Shown: piece after piece, positions 51,224 through 60,516 of the stretch | Numbering within the stretch: the stretch's first letter is position 1 | Layout of the letters: each line of letters begins with the position of its first letter | Assembly: GCF_000413935.1 (NCBI RefSeq) | Contig: NZ_KE340380.1 | Coordinates: 496,001 to 560,000 of the forward strand | Direction of reading: 5' to 3' | Length of the DNA: 64,000 nucleotides | Origin: Acinetobacter colistiniresistens | Lineage (GTDB): Bacteria; Pseudomonadota; Gammaproteobacteria; Pseudomonadales; Moraxellaceae | Position numbers and translations under genes: made by a program | The notes under the pieces: generated by a model | The model's database searches: none | Told to the model about the DNA's origin: nothing | The model's input: only the letters and a program-made list of their open reading frames with translations

Positions 51224-53710
51224 TTACACGTTGTGCACAGACGGTGGTTGGAAACGGCGTAAACGTAAGGCATTACCCAGTACAAATACACTTGAAAGTG
51301 CCATCGCAGCTGCGGCAAAAATCGGAGACATCAGGATGCCATAAGCAGGGTACAGCACACCCGCAGCCACAGGAATCAATAACGTGTTATAAGCAAAGGC
51401 CCAGAACAGGTTTTGATGAATATTGCCGATAGTTGCTTTAGACAGGGCAATTGCATTGGCAACGCCTTGCAAGTTCCCAGACATCAGTACGACATCCGCA
51501 GATTCAATCGCAACATCTGTACCTGTTCCAATCGCAAGGCCGACATCGGCCTGAGCCAATGCTGGTGCATCATTAATACCGTCACCGACAAAGGCAATAT
51601 TGCCATATTTTACTTTCAATTCTTGCACGGCATCGACTTTACCCTCAGGTAGAACTTCGGCAATTACTTCATCAATTCCGAGTTGTTTGGCAATCGCATG
51701 CGCAGTACGTGCATTGTCACCCGTAATCATGGCTACTTTTAGACCCAGTTGATGCAATGCTTGAATGGCAGCAGGAGTGGTGTCTTTAATTGGATCTGCA
51801 ACCGCAATAATTCCCGCCAAAGCACCATCAATCGCTACATACAGTGGAGATTTACCTTCATCGCCCAAACGTTGCGCTGTGTGGGAAAATGGCGTGATAT
51901 CCAGACCAATCTCAGTCATATAACGGTCTGCACCAATGTAAATGTTCTGGTTTTCATTTACAGTGGCATTGACACCCATACCTGTGACTGAATCAAAGCG
52001 ATCAACCTTTGGCAAATCTAAACCTTCATTTTTTGCCGCATCGACAATGGCTTTGGCAATGGGATGTTCAGAAAGCGCTTCAACTGCTGCAACCAGACTG
52101 AGGACGTTATTCCGATCAAAGGTAGATGTCACCTCAAAATCAGTCAGTACTGGATGACCTTCAGTCAAGGTACCCGTCTTATCCACCGCAACCACTTGGG
52201 CATCTTTTAATAACTGTAGTGCCTCACCTTTACGAAACAGGATGCCAAGTTCTGCACCACGTCCAGTACCGACCATGATCGAGGTTGGTGTTGCCAAGCC
52301 CATGGCACAGGGACAGGCAATAATCAGCACTGCCACCGCATTCACTAATGCAAAAGTTAAAGCAGGAGAAGGGCCGAAAATTAGCCAGACAAGGAAGGTG
52401 AGCAGCGCAGCAATCATCACCGCAGGTACAAACCATAAGGTCACTTTATCGACCACGGCTTGAATCGGCATTTTAGCACCTTGTGCTTGCTCGACCAGAC
52501 GAATGATCTGCGCCAGCATGGTGTCACCACCGACAGCGACAGCTTTAAAACTCAAAGTACCATTCTGGTTAATGGTGCCACCCACCACTTGACTGCCGAG
52601 ATTTTTCTCAACAGGGATCGGTTCACCAGTAATCATCGATTCATCGACAAAGCTTTGACCATCAATCACTTCACCATCGACAGGGATTCGTTCACCTGGT
52701 TTTACAATGATAAAATCACCAGAGATGACTTGATCAATTGGAATATCAATGACATGGTTATCACGCGAAACATGGGCCACTTTTGCCTGTAAGCTAACTA
52801 AGCGTTGAATCGCCTCAGATGTCCGCCCTTTGGCCTTGGCCTCAAGAAAACGACCGAGCAGGATTAAAGCAACAATCACAGCTGCGGCTTCGTAATAAAC
52901 ATTGACCGTTCCAGCAGGGAGTAGCTTCGGTGTAAACGTTGCAACCAGTGAAAATAAATAGGCAGCGAGTGTACCGACAGCAACCAAAGAGTTCATATCA
53001 GGTGCTAAACGGAATAAGGCGGGAAGACCTTTGAGATAAAAACGGCGCCCCGGAATAATCAGGACCAAACTGGTTAAAACGAATTGGAGATACCAACTAT
53101 TTTGCATGCCAATGGTCTGTTCAATCAGTTGATGAACACTGGGGATCAGATGGGAACCCATTTCCAAGATAAACACAGGCAAGGCGAGAACTGTCGCAAT
53201 AATCAAGTCACGTTTAAGCTCAGCTCGTTCGTGATCTTTTTTTTCTAGTTGTTCAGTTTGATCTGGAATAGAGGCCCGTATTTCTTTAGCATCGTAACCT
53301 GCTTTATCAATTGCTGCGATGAGACTATCGATGCTGGCATTACCGCTGACGGTTGCACGTTCAGTTGCAAGATTAACATTGGCACTTTGTACGCCTGCAA
53401 CAGCATTTAGAGCTTTTTCGACACGACTGACACATGAGGCACAAGTCATGCCTTCAATTGCCAGTTCCACCTTGTTGGCAGGGACGTCGTAACCTGTTTG
53501 CTCAATCGCTTTAATCAATACCTGACGATCAACAGGTTTTGACAAAGTAATATCGGCACGTTCAGTTGCCAGATTCACCGAAGCAGATGCAACGCCATCC
53601 ACCTTTTTGAGCGCTGTTTCAACCCGACCGACACAACTGGCACAGGTCATACCTTCCACTTGAAGGGTAACTTTCATATCTTGAGCGGTTGTATTTGTTT
53701 GTGTTTCCAT
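51224..53710 (-). CDS. copA: Copper-exporting P1B-type ATPase CopA
   Basis: This 828-residue Cu(I) exporter of the inner membrane has two N-terminal metal-binding domains, each with GMTCASC (cysteines at 23/26 and about 85/88). Next come eight membrane helices, the actuator motif TGEPIPV, the translocation site CPC in [13 protein letters not shown], the phosphorylation motif DKTGTLTEG, the SEHPIAKAI histidine-proline motif, and [14 protein letters not shown]. All catalytic residues are present. It is read from a CueR-type promoter upstream (53745-53775) and is followed by cueR. Length and domain order match gammaproteobacterial CopA. Confidence 0.97.
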   Translation of the reverse strand: METQTNTTAQDMKVTLQVEGMTCASCVGRVETALKKVDGVASASVNLATERADITLSKPVDRQVLIKAIEQTGYDVPANKVELAIEGMTCASCVSRVEKALNAVAGVQSANVNLATERATVSGNASIDSLIAAIDKAGYDAKEIRASIPDQTEQLEKKDHERAELKRDLIIATVLALPVFILEMGSHLIPSVHQLIEQTIGMQNSWYLQFVLTSLVLIIPGRRFYLKGLPALFRLAPDMNSLVAVGTLAAYLFSLVATFTPKLLPAGTVNVYYEAAAVIVALILLGRFLEAKAKGRTSEAIQRLVSLQAKVAHVSRDNHVIDIPIDQVISGDFIIVKPGERIPVDGEVIDGQSFVDESMITGEPIPVEKNLGSQVVGGTINQNGTLSFKAVAVGGDTMLAQIIRLVEQAQGAKMPIQAVVDKVTLWFVPAVMIAALLTFLVWLIFGPSPALTFALVNAVAVLIIACPCAMGLATPTSIMVGTGRGAELGILFRKGEALQLLKDAQVVAVDKTGTLTEGHPVLTDFEVTSTFDRNNVLSLVAAVEALSEHPIAKAIVDAAKNEGLDLPKVDRFDSVTGMGVNATVNENQNIYIGADRYMTEIGLDITPFSHTAQRLGDEGKSPLYVAIDGALAGIIAVADPIKDTTPAAIQALHQLGLKVAMITGDNARTAHAIAKQLGIDEVIAEVLPEGKVDAVQELKVKYGNIAFVGDGINDAPALAQADVGLAIGTGTDVAIESADVVLMSGNLQGVANAIALSKATIGNIHQNLFWAFAYNTLLIPVAAGVLYPAYGILMSPIFAAAAMALSSVFVLGNALRLRRFQPPSVHNV

Positions 53711-53744
53711 AAGATAGACCTATAGAGATAATCCGATTGCTTTC

Positions 53745-53775
53745 AGCATAGACCTTGACATTATGGGAAGGTCAA
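53745..53775 (-). promoter_or_regulatory. CueR-type copper promoter of copA-cueR
   Basis: On the minus strand, TTGACC (-35, 53775-53770) and TATGCT (-10, 53750-53745) are 19 bases apart with ACCTTCCC-ATAAT-GTCAAGGT between them. It is the same architecture as the copZ-like promoter. Confidence 0.88.
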
Positions 53776-53828
53776 GCGGATTAATCAACTTTTAGGATTA
53801 TATGCAAACAGAGCTAAAGCTCGTGTAT

Positions 53829-53865
53829 GGATAGTCCTTTATCGTATTCAAACAAAGGGCTATCC
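53829..53865. terminator. Hairpin between copA and the monooxygenase gene
   Basis: GGATAGTCCTTT (53829-53840) pairs with AAAGGGCTATCC (53854-53865), with one G-U pair. It follows the monooxygenase stop on the minus strand. The T-run is weak. Confidence 0.5.
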
Positions 53866-53892
53866 AGATGCTGAGTGACTGATTGAGGAGAC

Positions 53893-55425
53893 TTAGACGG
53901 CTATTTGTTTGACTGGATTTTCTATCTGTTCTTGTACCAATACTGATTTTTGTACTTGGATATAGTTTTCCAGATCAAAATGACGGGTACGTTGACGATA
54001 TTCAAAAGTAAACCCTGGCCAGTTATTGGTATTTTTTCCTGTCGCGGTTTGATACCAACTGTTACAACCTTGTGACCACATGGTTGATTTCATTCTTTCT
54101 TGGATTTCCTGATTAAACTGAGTTTGGATTTCAGCTTTCAGGTTGGTAAAGGATAAATTGTTTTGGATATGGGCCCGAATTGCATCCAAAATATAGTTCA
54201 CCTGACTTTCGATCATGTAGACGATTGAGTTATGCCCCAAATTGGTATTTGGGCCATATAGCATAAAGAAATTAGGGAAACCACTTACAGTTAAGCCTAA
54301 ATACGCTTCCGCACCATCGGCCCATTGTTGCTTCAGTGTCTTGCCATTGAGTCCGGTAATTTGCATCGGCGCCATAAAGTCAGTTGCAGCAAAGCCTGTT
54401 CCATAAATAATAGCATCGACTTCACGTGCTTTCCCATCTTTATCGACAATAGCTGTTTCAGTCACTTCTTGAATTGAGTTATTGATCACCTCGACATTGG
54501 GACGAACCAGACTCTGATACCAATGATTAGAAATCAGAATACGTTTACAGCCAATCGGGTAGTCTGGCATAAGACGATGGCGGAAATGTGGATCTTTGAT
54601 TTCCTCACGGATATGTCGTTGAAAAATATATTCAGCCAAAGGAATTTCATTCAGTGTTGCGGTAAAGCTCTTAAGGCGAATCTCGTTATAGCTGTATTGA
54701 AACACGCGATCCAGACTTTGTAAAACAGGCAGCTTTTGAAAAGCCTTACGTTCCAAGTCTGAATAAATACGGTCTGGCTTGGGAATGACATAAGGTGCAG
54801 AACGCTGATAGATGTCTAAGTGGGCGACTTGTTTAGCGATCTCAGGCACAAACTGAATGGCACTGGCACCGGTACCAATCACAGCCACACGTTTATTATT
54901 TAAATCATAGTCATGATCCCAACGCGCAGAATGAAAAGTCTTGCCTTTGAAGGTGTTTAGCCCAGAAATCTTTGGGTAGGCTGGTCGATTGAGTTGACCG
55001 ACCGCTGCAATCAGAAATTCGGCCTCGAATTTTTCACCCGTTACACTCTGGATCTGCCAAACACCTTGTGCTGTATCAAAGTCAGCACTGGCAATTTCAG
55101 TATTAAACTGGATATGCGGATACAGCTGATATTTCTCTGTGCAATGTTTTAAATATTGATGAATTTCCTGTGATGAACCATAGCGGTTTTTCCAACCCAG
55201 ATCTTGTTCAAATGAAAATGAATAGAGGTGTGACGGTACATCACAAGCCGCTCCCGGATAGGTGTTGTCCCGCCACACGCCACCGACATCACTGGCTTTT
55301 TCAAATAGGGTGAACTGTTCAAAGCCAGCACGTTTGAGTTGAATCGCTAAGCCTAAGCCACCAAATCCAGTTCCGATAATGGCAATGCGAATATTTTTAT
55401 TTGAAGCGAATTGTTGTTTAGACAT
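53893..55425 (-). CDS. Flavin-containing monooxygenase, Baeyer-Villiger type
   Basis: This 510-residue protein has an N-terminal FAD-binding motif IAIIGTGFGGLGLAIQLKRAG, the Baeyer-Villiger fingerprint FKGKTFHSARWDHD (FxGxxxHxxxWD) at about residue 155, and an NADPH-binding motif VAVIGTGASAIQFVPEI after it. The YGTGFAATDFM segment is also typical. It would insert oxygen into ketones, or oxidise N or S atoms, with NADPH. It is divergent from an AraC regulator, the arrangement found for hydrocarbon and terpene oxidation genes. The substrate is unknown; alkane- or ketone-derived compounds are plausible in Acinetobacter. Confidence 0.9.
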   Translation of the reverse strand: MSKQQFASNKNIRIAIIGTGFGGLGLAIQLKRAGFEQFTLFEKASDVGGVWRDNTYPGAACDVPSHLYSFSFEQDLGWKNRYGSSQEIHQYLKHCTEKYQLYPHIQFNTEIASADFDTAQGVWQIQSVTGEKFEAEFLIAAVGQLNRPAYPKISGLNTFKGKTFHSARWDHDYDLNNKRVAVIGTGASAIQFVPEIAKQVAHLDIYQRSAPYVIPKPDRIYSDLERKAFQKLPVLQSLDRVFQYSYNEIRLKSFTATLNEIPLAEYIFQRHIREEIKDPHFRHRLMPDYPIGCKRILISNHWYQSLVRPNVEVINNSIQEVTETAIVDKDGKAREVDAIIYGTGFAATDFMAPMQITGLNGKTLKQQWADGAEAYLGLTVSGFPNFFMLYGPNTNLGHNSIVYMIESQVNYILDAIRAHIQNNLSFTNLKAEIQTQFNQEIQERMKSTMWSQGCNSWYQTATGKNTNNWPGFTFEYRQRTRHFDLENYIQVQKSVLVQEQIENPVKQIAV

Positions 55426-55540
55426 AACGGACTCAAGTTAAAAGTATCATGTGTTGTTTGCAGAATAATCGTTTCATCCATTGATTTAGAGGATGGATGA
55501 GGACAAAATATTGTGATTAGAGGACACAGAGCAGACTTGA

Positions 55541-56560
55541 TTGAAGTATTTATGGACATATCAACGCAGTATCCATAGTGTTCGCCTGATGGCCGATTTT
55601 GCGGTGGAGCGCGGTCTGAGCTATGTACAGATCCTCAAGAACACAGGGTTGGGGCAACAACAACTGTTGGATCCGAATATGTTGGTGACGGGTCAACAGG
55701 AGTTGCAATTAATCCGTAATCTGGTGGAACAGTTCAGCGAAAGACCTGCGCTGGGTTTGGAGGTAGGGAGCTGTTACCACTTCACAACTTTTGGTTCATT
55801 GGGCTTGGCCTTGATCAGTAGTGCTAACATTCGTGAAGCGTTGGATTTTGCTTTGGCGTATTTTCCCTTGTCCTTTGCTTTTAGCCAGTTTGAGGTTACT
55901 GAGTACCCCGAGACACAAAACATTCAAATTGATATCAAAGTTGATGCTGGAATTCCGCAAATACTTTGGCAGTTTATTATTGAACGAGATGTTGCTGCAT
56001 TGATTACCGTACAACGAGATTTGATCCAGGAGCAACTGTGCCAAAAGCTGGCGTTTAGCTTTCAACCGGGTGGAGAAGTAGATACTTATCGTGAGGTGTT
56101 TGGTGTAACGCCAGAATTTGGCGGATCGAAAAGCTACATTGTGCTCAATGCAGAAAAGATAGATCAGAAGCTGAGTATGGCAAATGAACTGGTTTTACAT
56201 ACTGCTGAACAACAGTGCCGACAGATACTGGATCAACGACAATCACAAAAGAAATATAGTTATCAGGTTCAACAAGTACTGATGACTACCAAGGGTGAAA
56301 TCCCATCGATGGAGGAAGTGGCACATCAGTTGCATTTGAACTCACGAACTTTACGTCGCTACTTGGCTCAAGAACAAACCACATTTCTTGAAATTAGGGA
56401 GGAAGTCCGAAAAATTCTGGCAGACGATTATTTGTCTTTAGCACAAAACTCGATTGAGCAAATTTCTGAATGGTTGGGCTATGCCGAGCCTGCCAGTTTT
56501 ATTCACGCCTATAAACGCTGGTACAACAAAACACCGCATGCAAGCCGATTAAAAAAATAA
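55541..56560 (+). CDS. AraC-family regulator (arabinose-binding-like N-domain)
   Basis: This 339-residue regulator has an N-terminal Arabinose_bd-type domain (ADFAVERGLSYVQILKNTGL, FSERPALGLEVGSCYHFTTFG) and a C-terminal helix-turn-helix pair (EIPSMEEVAHQLHLNSRTLRRYL and NSIEQISEWLGYAEPASFIHAYKRW). The reading frame is closed by a TGA directly before the TTG at 55541, so the start is that TTG or a codon a few residues in. It is divergent from the monooxygenase gene, 115 bases away, and is its likely activator. Confidence 0.87.
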   Translation: MKYLWTYQRSIHSVRLMADFAVERGLSYVQILKNTGLGQQQLLDPNMLVTGQQELQLIRNLVEQFSERPALGLEVGSCYHFTTFGSLGLALISSANIREALDFALAYFPLSFAFSQFEVTEYPETQNIQIDIKVDAGIPQILWQFIIERDVAALITVQRDLIQEQLCQKLAFSFQPGGEVDTYREVFGVTPEFGGSKSYIVLNAEKIDQKLSMANELVLHTAEQQCRQILDQRQSQKKYSYQVQQVLMTTKGEIPSMEEVAHQLHLNSRTLRRYLAQEQTTFLEIREEVRKILADDYLSLAQNSIEQISEWLGYAEPASFIHAYKRWYNKTPHASRLKK

Positions 56561-56681
56561 ACTGTAGAAAATATAGACGCAGTGACATATAAAAGATGCA
56601 GGAAGCTGAAAGAACAGTAAGGGATTACTGTCCAGTTAGATGCCGAGCAGTGGCGGCAGTCGAATAAAAAGGGAATACCCG

Positions 56682-57395
56682 ATGCTTTTGGAACATGATT
56701 TAAGCCCAACTGAAATGAGCCTGCTTTCTGAAATACTCTGGAAACTGGGTGCTGGAAAAGGGCAAGATAACTTACGCGAAACAACACTGGCAGAGATCGC
56801 GACTTTATTACGCGCCGATTTTGCAGCGTCTTATATTTGGGATGCAAAACAGCATCTGTCTCAGAAAGGCATCATGTGGCAAATTGACCCCAAGGCTATC
56901 GATGAATATGACCGTATCTGGCAATATGATGATCCGATTACTGCACAACTGCGAAAGCGTCAGCAACCCACCTTTGTCAATGAAATCATGTCCATTTCAG
57001 CGCTCCAGAAAACCCCTTACTACAATGAGTTTTTACAACCGTATGGGCTTTATCATGGGCTAAATGTCTATTTTGTCCGAAATGGCATTGATGTTGGTGA
57101 TTTAAGAATCTGGCGTGCGCAGGATTCTGTGATGTTTAGTGCACGGGAAAAGCGAATTTTAAACTTGCTTGAACCCTATCTGACTCAAGCCTTACCCACC
57201 GATTTATCAAGCCAATACCTGCTCACTCCGCGAGAGTATGAAGTGGCGCAATTGGTCAGTAAAGGCTTGAGTGATAAACAAGTTGCCAACCTACTCAATA
57301 TCGGTTTTACCACGGTCAGAACCCATCTAAAAAATGCCATGCAGAAAATGAACTGCCATAATCGTACAGAAATGGCGGCCATGATCCATTGTTGA
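56682..57395 (+). CDS. LuxR-family transcriptional regulator
   Basis: This 237-residue protein has a C-terminal LuxR helix-turn-helix (LLTPREYEVAQLVSKGLSDK, then QVANLLNIGFTTVRTHLKNAMQKMNCHNRTEMA) and an N-terminal region that looks like a GAF/autoinducer-type sensor without the conserved residues of acyl-homoserine-lactone binding. The ATG at 56682 has AAAAGGGAA upstream; a longer frame from 56640 is less likely. It lies 83 bases before the amidase gene in the same direction and probably controls it. It is not next to any luxI-type gene. Confidence 0.87.
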   Translation: MLLEHDLSPTEMSLLSEILWKLGAGKGQDNLRETTLAEIATLLRADFAASYIWDAKQHLSQKGIMWQIDPKAIDEYDRIWQYDDPITAQLRKRQQPTFVNEIMSISALQKTPYYNEFLQPYGLYHGLNVYFVRNGIDVGDLRIWRAQDSVMFSAREKRILNLLEPYLTQALPTDLSSQYLLTPREYEVAQLVSKGLSDKQVANLLNIGFTTVRTHLKNAMQKMNCHNRTEMAAMIHC

Positions 57396-57478
57396 GTGAT
57401 TCCTCAATTTTGAGGATATGCAGTCAACTTGCCGCTATACTAAATTATAAAAATAATTACTTAAATGGGGTTTAAGGC

Positions 57479-58945
57479 ATGATGCTAAGCACTACAAAAA
57501 AACTGGATTTAGATCAATTGATTCAGCTCAATACAGCGACAGTCAGTGACATTACTAGGTTGGTTCGTGAGGGAACAATCTCGTGTGAACAACTGGTTCA
57601 GCTTTATTTTGAAAATATTGAAAAACAGCAAGGCTTGAATGCTTTTATTAGTCTTGATCAGACAGTCGCTATTCAGCAAGCGCAATTTTGGGATCAATAT
57701 ATTGCAGAAGGAAAGCCTTGTCCTGCTTTGATTGGTGTATTACTTGCTGTGAAGGATAATATTCATGTGGCAGGTTTTCCCAACAGTGCAGGAACACCCG
57801 CTTTAGCTGAATTTAGACCGAAAACAACAGCTCCTGTCATTCAGGCTTTAATCGAGCAGGGTGCGATTGTCGTTGGAAAAGCCAATATGCATGAGCTGGC
57901 CTTTGGCGTCACAGGCTATAATACGGCAATGCATATTGAAGGGGTTGTTGGTACTCGAAATGCAGTCAATCCTCTCCATGTTGCAGGTGGTTCTTCATCA
58001 GGAAGTGCAGTCGCAGTTGCCGCAGGGATGGTGTCAATTGCCATCGGGACTGATACAGGTGCATCGGTCAGACTACCCAGTGCATTGAATGGCTGTGTTG
58101 GTTTTCGTCCAACGGTAGGACGCTATGCTCAAGAGGGTATTACGCCAATCTCTCACACCCGTGATACCGCAGGGCCTATGGCGCATTCAGTCGCAGATAT
58201 TATGCTGATTGACCAATTGATTACCCGGCAGCAGATGGTCACAGTTATACCTAAGCAGCCGATTAGACTCGGGTTGTGTGCATATTTTTGGGAAAATCTG
58301 GATGAAGATGTGCAACAACAAGCGCATCAAGCACTGCAACTTTTAAAAAATGCAGGAATTGAAATCATAAATGTAGACATGCCTGATTTAGCCTCGTTGA
58401 ATCATCGTATTTCATTTCCCGTGGTAATTTATGAGGGGAAACATGATCTGATTCAATATTTAAAAAACAATGAGACTGGTATCAGTCTAGATGAGGTGGT
58501 TGATCAGATCTCCAGTCCAGATGTACAGCAGATTTTTACACAGAGTATTCTGCCTGAATTGATTGTAGATTTGGCTGGTCAATCTGTAGCTGTAGAACCC
58601 TTATATCAAGAAGCGATTGCCGAAGCACGTCCTCAATTGCTTGCGCTATATCAGAAAACTTTTCATGATCACCAATTGGACGCCTTAGTTTTTCCAACAT
58701 CAACAATTGTTGCGCCGTTGGCCAGTGAGCAGGTGAGTTCAATTGAAAACTTTCAAGCACTTATTCGCAATACAGACCCGGGGAGTAATATCGGATTGCC
58801 AGGGCTGAGTTTGCCGATTGGTCTTGGAGCAAAGTCAAAGTTACCAATTGGATTAGAAATCGATGGCTTACCGGATACGGATCATGAAATATTGGTGATT
58901 GGGCAAATATTGGAACAGATTTTTAGCGATTTAAATCATCACTAA
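57479..58945 (+). CDS. Amidase-signature enzyme (indoleacetamide hydrolase-like)
   Basis: This 488-residue amidase-signature protein has the catalytic lysine in LLAVKDNIHVAGFPN, the cis-serine motif HVAGGSSSGSAVAVAAG and the nucleophile serine in GTDTGASVRLPSALNGCVGFRPT. The pattern resembles IaaH and mandelamide hydrolases more than glutamyl-tRNA amidotransferase subunit A. It hydrolyses an amide to a carboxylic acid and ammonia. It follows a LuxR regulator. It starts at ATGATG; either may be used. No tryptophan monooxygenase gene is in the window, so an auxin pathway is not shown. Confidence 0.85.
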   Translation: MMLSTTKKLDLDQLIQLNTATVSDITRLVREGTISCEQLVQLYFENIEKQQGLNAFISLDQTVAIQQAQFWDQYIAEGKPCPALIGVLLAVKDNIHVAGFPNSAGTPALAEFRPKTTAPVIQALIEQGAIVVGKANMHELAFGVTGYNTAMHIEGVVGTRNAVNPLHVAGGSSSGSAVAVAAGMVSIAIGTDTGASVRLPSALNGCVGFRPTVGRYAQEGITPISHTRDTAGPMAHSVADIMLIDQLITRQQMVTVIPKQPIRLGLCAYFWENLDEDVQQQAHQALQLLKNAGIEIINVDMPDLASLNHRISFPVVIYEGKHDLIQYLKNNETGISLDEVVDQISSPDVQQIFTQSILPELIVDLAGQSVAVEPLYQEAIAEARPQLLALYQKTFHDHQLDALVFPTSTIVAPLASEQVSSIENFQALIRNTDPGSNIGLPGLSLPIGLGAKSKLPIGLEIDGLPDTDHEILVIGQILEQIFSDLNHH

Positions 58946-58962
58946 AATAATGTCGATTAGCA

Positions 58963-58996
58963 CTTAAAGCCTGTCTAATCGGGGAGAGGCTTTAAG
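58963..58996 (+). terminator. Hairpin after the amidase gene
   Basis: CTTAAAGCCT (58963-58972) pairs perfectly with AGGCTTTAAG (58987-58996). It has no T-run but lies 18 bases after the stop codon. Confidence 0.5.
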
Positions 58997-59124
58997 CAAA
59001 TAGACCTTAAGTGGCTATCTGATTGCGATTAGGCCATATGAAAAGATACAAATCGAAATGGCAAATACCGATCTGCAAATCTAGTATTAAACTTACTTTA
59101 TAAAAATCGGTTTAAGTTTATTTT

Positions 59125-60156
59125 ATGTTTTTAAAGAAACTTTTAGGTGTTTGTGTTTTAACTAGCATGTTTGCGATAAGTGGCTGTCAAAAAAACGATC
59201 AAGAGACCAAAGAAAAAGTTGAGGATACAACTCAATTGGTTTTCAAGTTGGATGCGGCACAAATGATGACGCATTTACACGCTTTTGAACAAATTGCTCA
59301 GCGTCATGGCGGTAATCGTGCAGTCGGCACGCAAGGCGGTTTGGCAAGTGCAGCATATATTTTAAATCAAGCCAAACAAGCAGGTTTTAGGACAGAGATT
59401 CAGACTTTTGAAAATCGGGAAAAGACCAAAGGCCAAAATATTATTGTGAAAATTCCTGGGGAGTCAAAACAAAGCGTGATCTTGCTCGGCGCACATTATG
59501 ATTCGGTCAAGATGGGGCCTGGAATCAATGACAATGCTTCTGGTGTGGCTTTATTGCTCGATTTGATGACACAGCTATCGACCCAAAAAATACAGCCGAA
59601 AAACACCATTTATTTGGCATTCTGGGACTCAGAAGAGGTGGGTATCGCGGGCTCTCAAGCTTATGTTGAGAAACTGACTACTGAACAATTAAAGTCCATT
59701 AAAGCCTATATCAATCTAGATATGGTCGGCACCAAAGATCCTGAAATCCTGATTGCAGATGGTGATAAATCATCTGTGGATGAGATGGAAAAAATGTTAA
59801 AAGAGCGTGGCATGCAGGAACAGGACTATAAACCATTACTCGATGGTTTGCGTAGCCTTCCGAGTCATGCTGGTGATTTAGCATTAGAAAAAACACTCAA
59901 GGAATTCTTTAAAGCAAAAAATCTCAAAATTAAAGAAGATGTCTCGACCTTAACGGCCAGTGATACGGCTTCATTCTTGGGTAAAGTTCCAGTGACCGCT
60001 GTCATCTTGTTTAATGAGCAAATGAAAGGGGATGAGCTTGAGTTCGCGCCATGTTATCACAAAGCGTGTGATACGATTGAGCAGGTTGATCCAAAGTCAA
60101 TGCAATTGGCAGGCGATGCAGTCACGCATTTATTAACCGTTCTAGATAAACAATAA
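59125..60156 (+). CDS. M28-family metallopeptidase lipoprotein
   Basis: This 343-residue lipoprotein has a lipobox (FAISGC, Cys21). The M28 zinc ligands are visible in order: His and Asp in LLGAHYDSVKMGPGINDNASG, the catalytic Glu pair in FWDSEEVGIAGS, Asp in YINLDMVGT, and a final His in PCYHKACDTIEQVD. The family includes aminopeptidases of the outer periplasm. Two cysteines flank the last histidine (CYHKAC), probably a disulfide. It is a single gene between the amidase and the copper-responsive small gene. Confidence 0.9.
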   Translation: MFLKKLLGVCVLTSMFAISGCQKNDQETKEKVEDTTQLVFKLDAAQMMTHLHAFEQIAQRHGGNRAVGTQGGLASAAYILNQAKQAGFRTEIQTFENREKTKGQNIIVKIPGESKQSVILLGAHYDSVKMGPGINDNASGVALLLDLMTQLSTQKIQPKNTIYLAFWDSEEVGIAGSQAYVEKLTTEQLKSIKAYINLDMVGTKDPEILIADGDKSSVDEMEKMLKERGMQEQDYKPLLDGLRSLPSHAGDLALEKTLKEFFKAKNLKIKEDVSTLTASDTASFLGKVPVTAVILFNEQMKGDELEFAPCYHKACDTIEQVDPKSMQLAGDAVTHLLTVLDKQ

Positions 60157-60217
60157 GATTGAATTAAAAGACCTTTTCTATTTGATGAATCAACTGTACG
60201 GTTAAGCCTGAATGGAA

Positions 60218-60233
60218 ATGACAAAATTGTCAT
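60218..60233. promoter_or_regulatory. CusR-type copper box upstream of the small secreted peptide gene
   Basis: ATGACAAAATTGTCAT is a perfect 16-bp palindrome that fits the CusR/CopR box of enterobacteria (ATGACA-N4-TGTCAT). It lies 72 bases before the small gene at 60305. A near-identical box lies before cusR (62637-62652). Confidence 0.8.
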
Positions 60234-60304
60234 GTTCAGGTCATGCTGCTGTTGGGCTGCTTGTTCTATCTTATAGGGAGTTAAGAGAGAATAGGTGAAT
60301 AGAA

Positions 60305-60454
60305 ATGAAAGCATTGGTTAAACTCATCTTTATCCTATCGTTTGCGACAACAGCGAGCTTAAGCTATGCAGATGGTGGATTAATATTCTTGGAGAAAAAC
60401 CAAGAACGTAATACAACTGTACAAGGTAACAATGGTCAAAATCAGGCAAAGTAA
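60305..60454 (+). CDS. Small secreted peptide, probably copper-induced
   Basis: This is a 49-residue open frame. It starts MKALVKLIFILSFATTASLSYA, a clear signal peptide (cleavage likely after SYA), then a mature part of about 27 residues, DGGLIFLEKNQERNTTVQ then GNNGQNQAK. There is no cysteine, histidine or methionine in the mature part, so it is unlikely to bind copper itself. A perfect CusR-type box lies upstream and a terminator directly downstream, so it forms its own transcription unit. The ATG is preceded by GGGAGTTAAGAGAG. I do not recognise the family. The same transcript could also act as a small RNA. Confidence 0.68.
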   Translation: MKALVKLIFILSFATTASLSYADGGLIFLEKNQERNTTVQGNNGQNQAK

Positions 60455-60467
60455 GATTTAATTTTGC

Positions 60468-60507
60468 AAGGATCATACAGCTTCTCCCAAATTGTATGGT
60501 CCTTTAT
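60468..60507 (+). terminator. Terminator of the small peptide gene
   Basis: AAGGATCATACA (60468-60479) pairs with TGTATGGTCCTT (60493-60504), with one G-U pair, followed by T residues. It starts 13 bases after the small gene's stop codon, before the convergent cusS. Confidence 0.75.
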
Positions 60508-60516
60508 ATATTCCAG

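Noticed and set aside
57479..58945. Auxin (indole-3-acetic acid) pathway together with the GH3 gene
   Set aside because: An IaaH-like amidase and a GH3 enzyme are in the same window, but they are 15 kb apart, no tryptophan monooxygenase is present, and neither substrate is shown.
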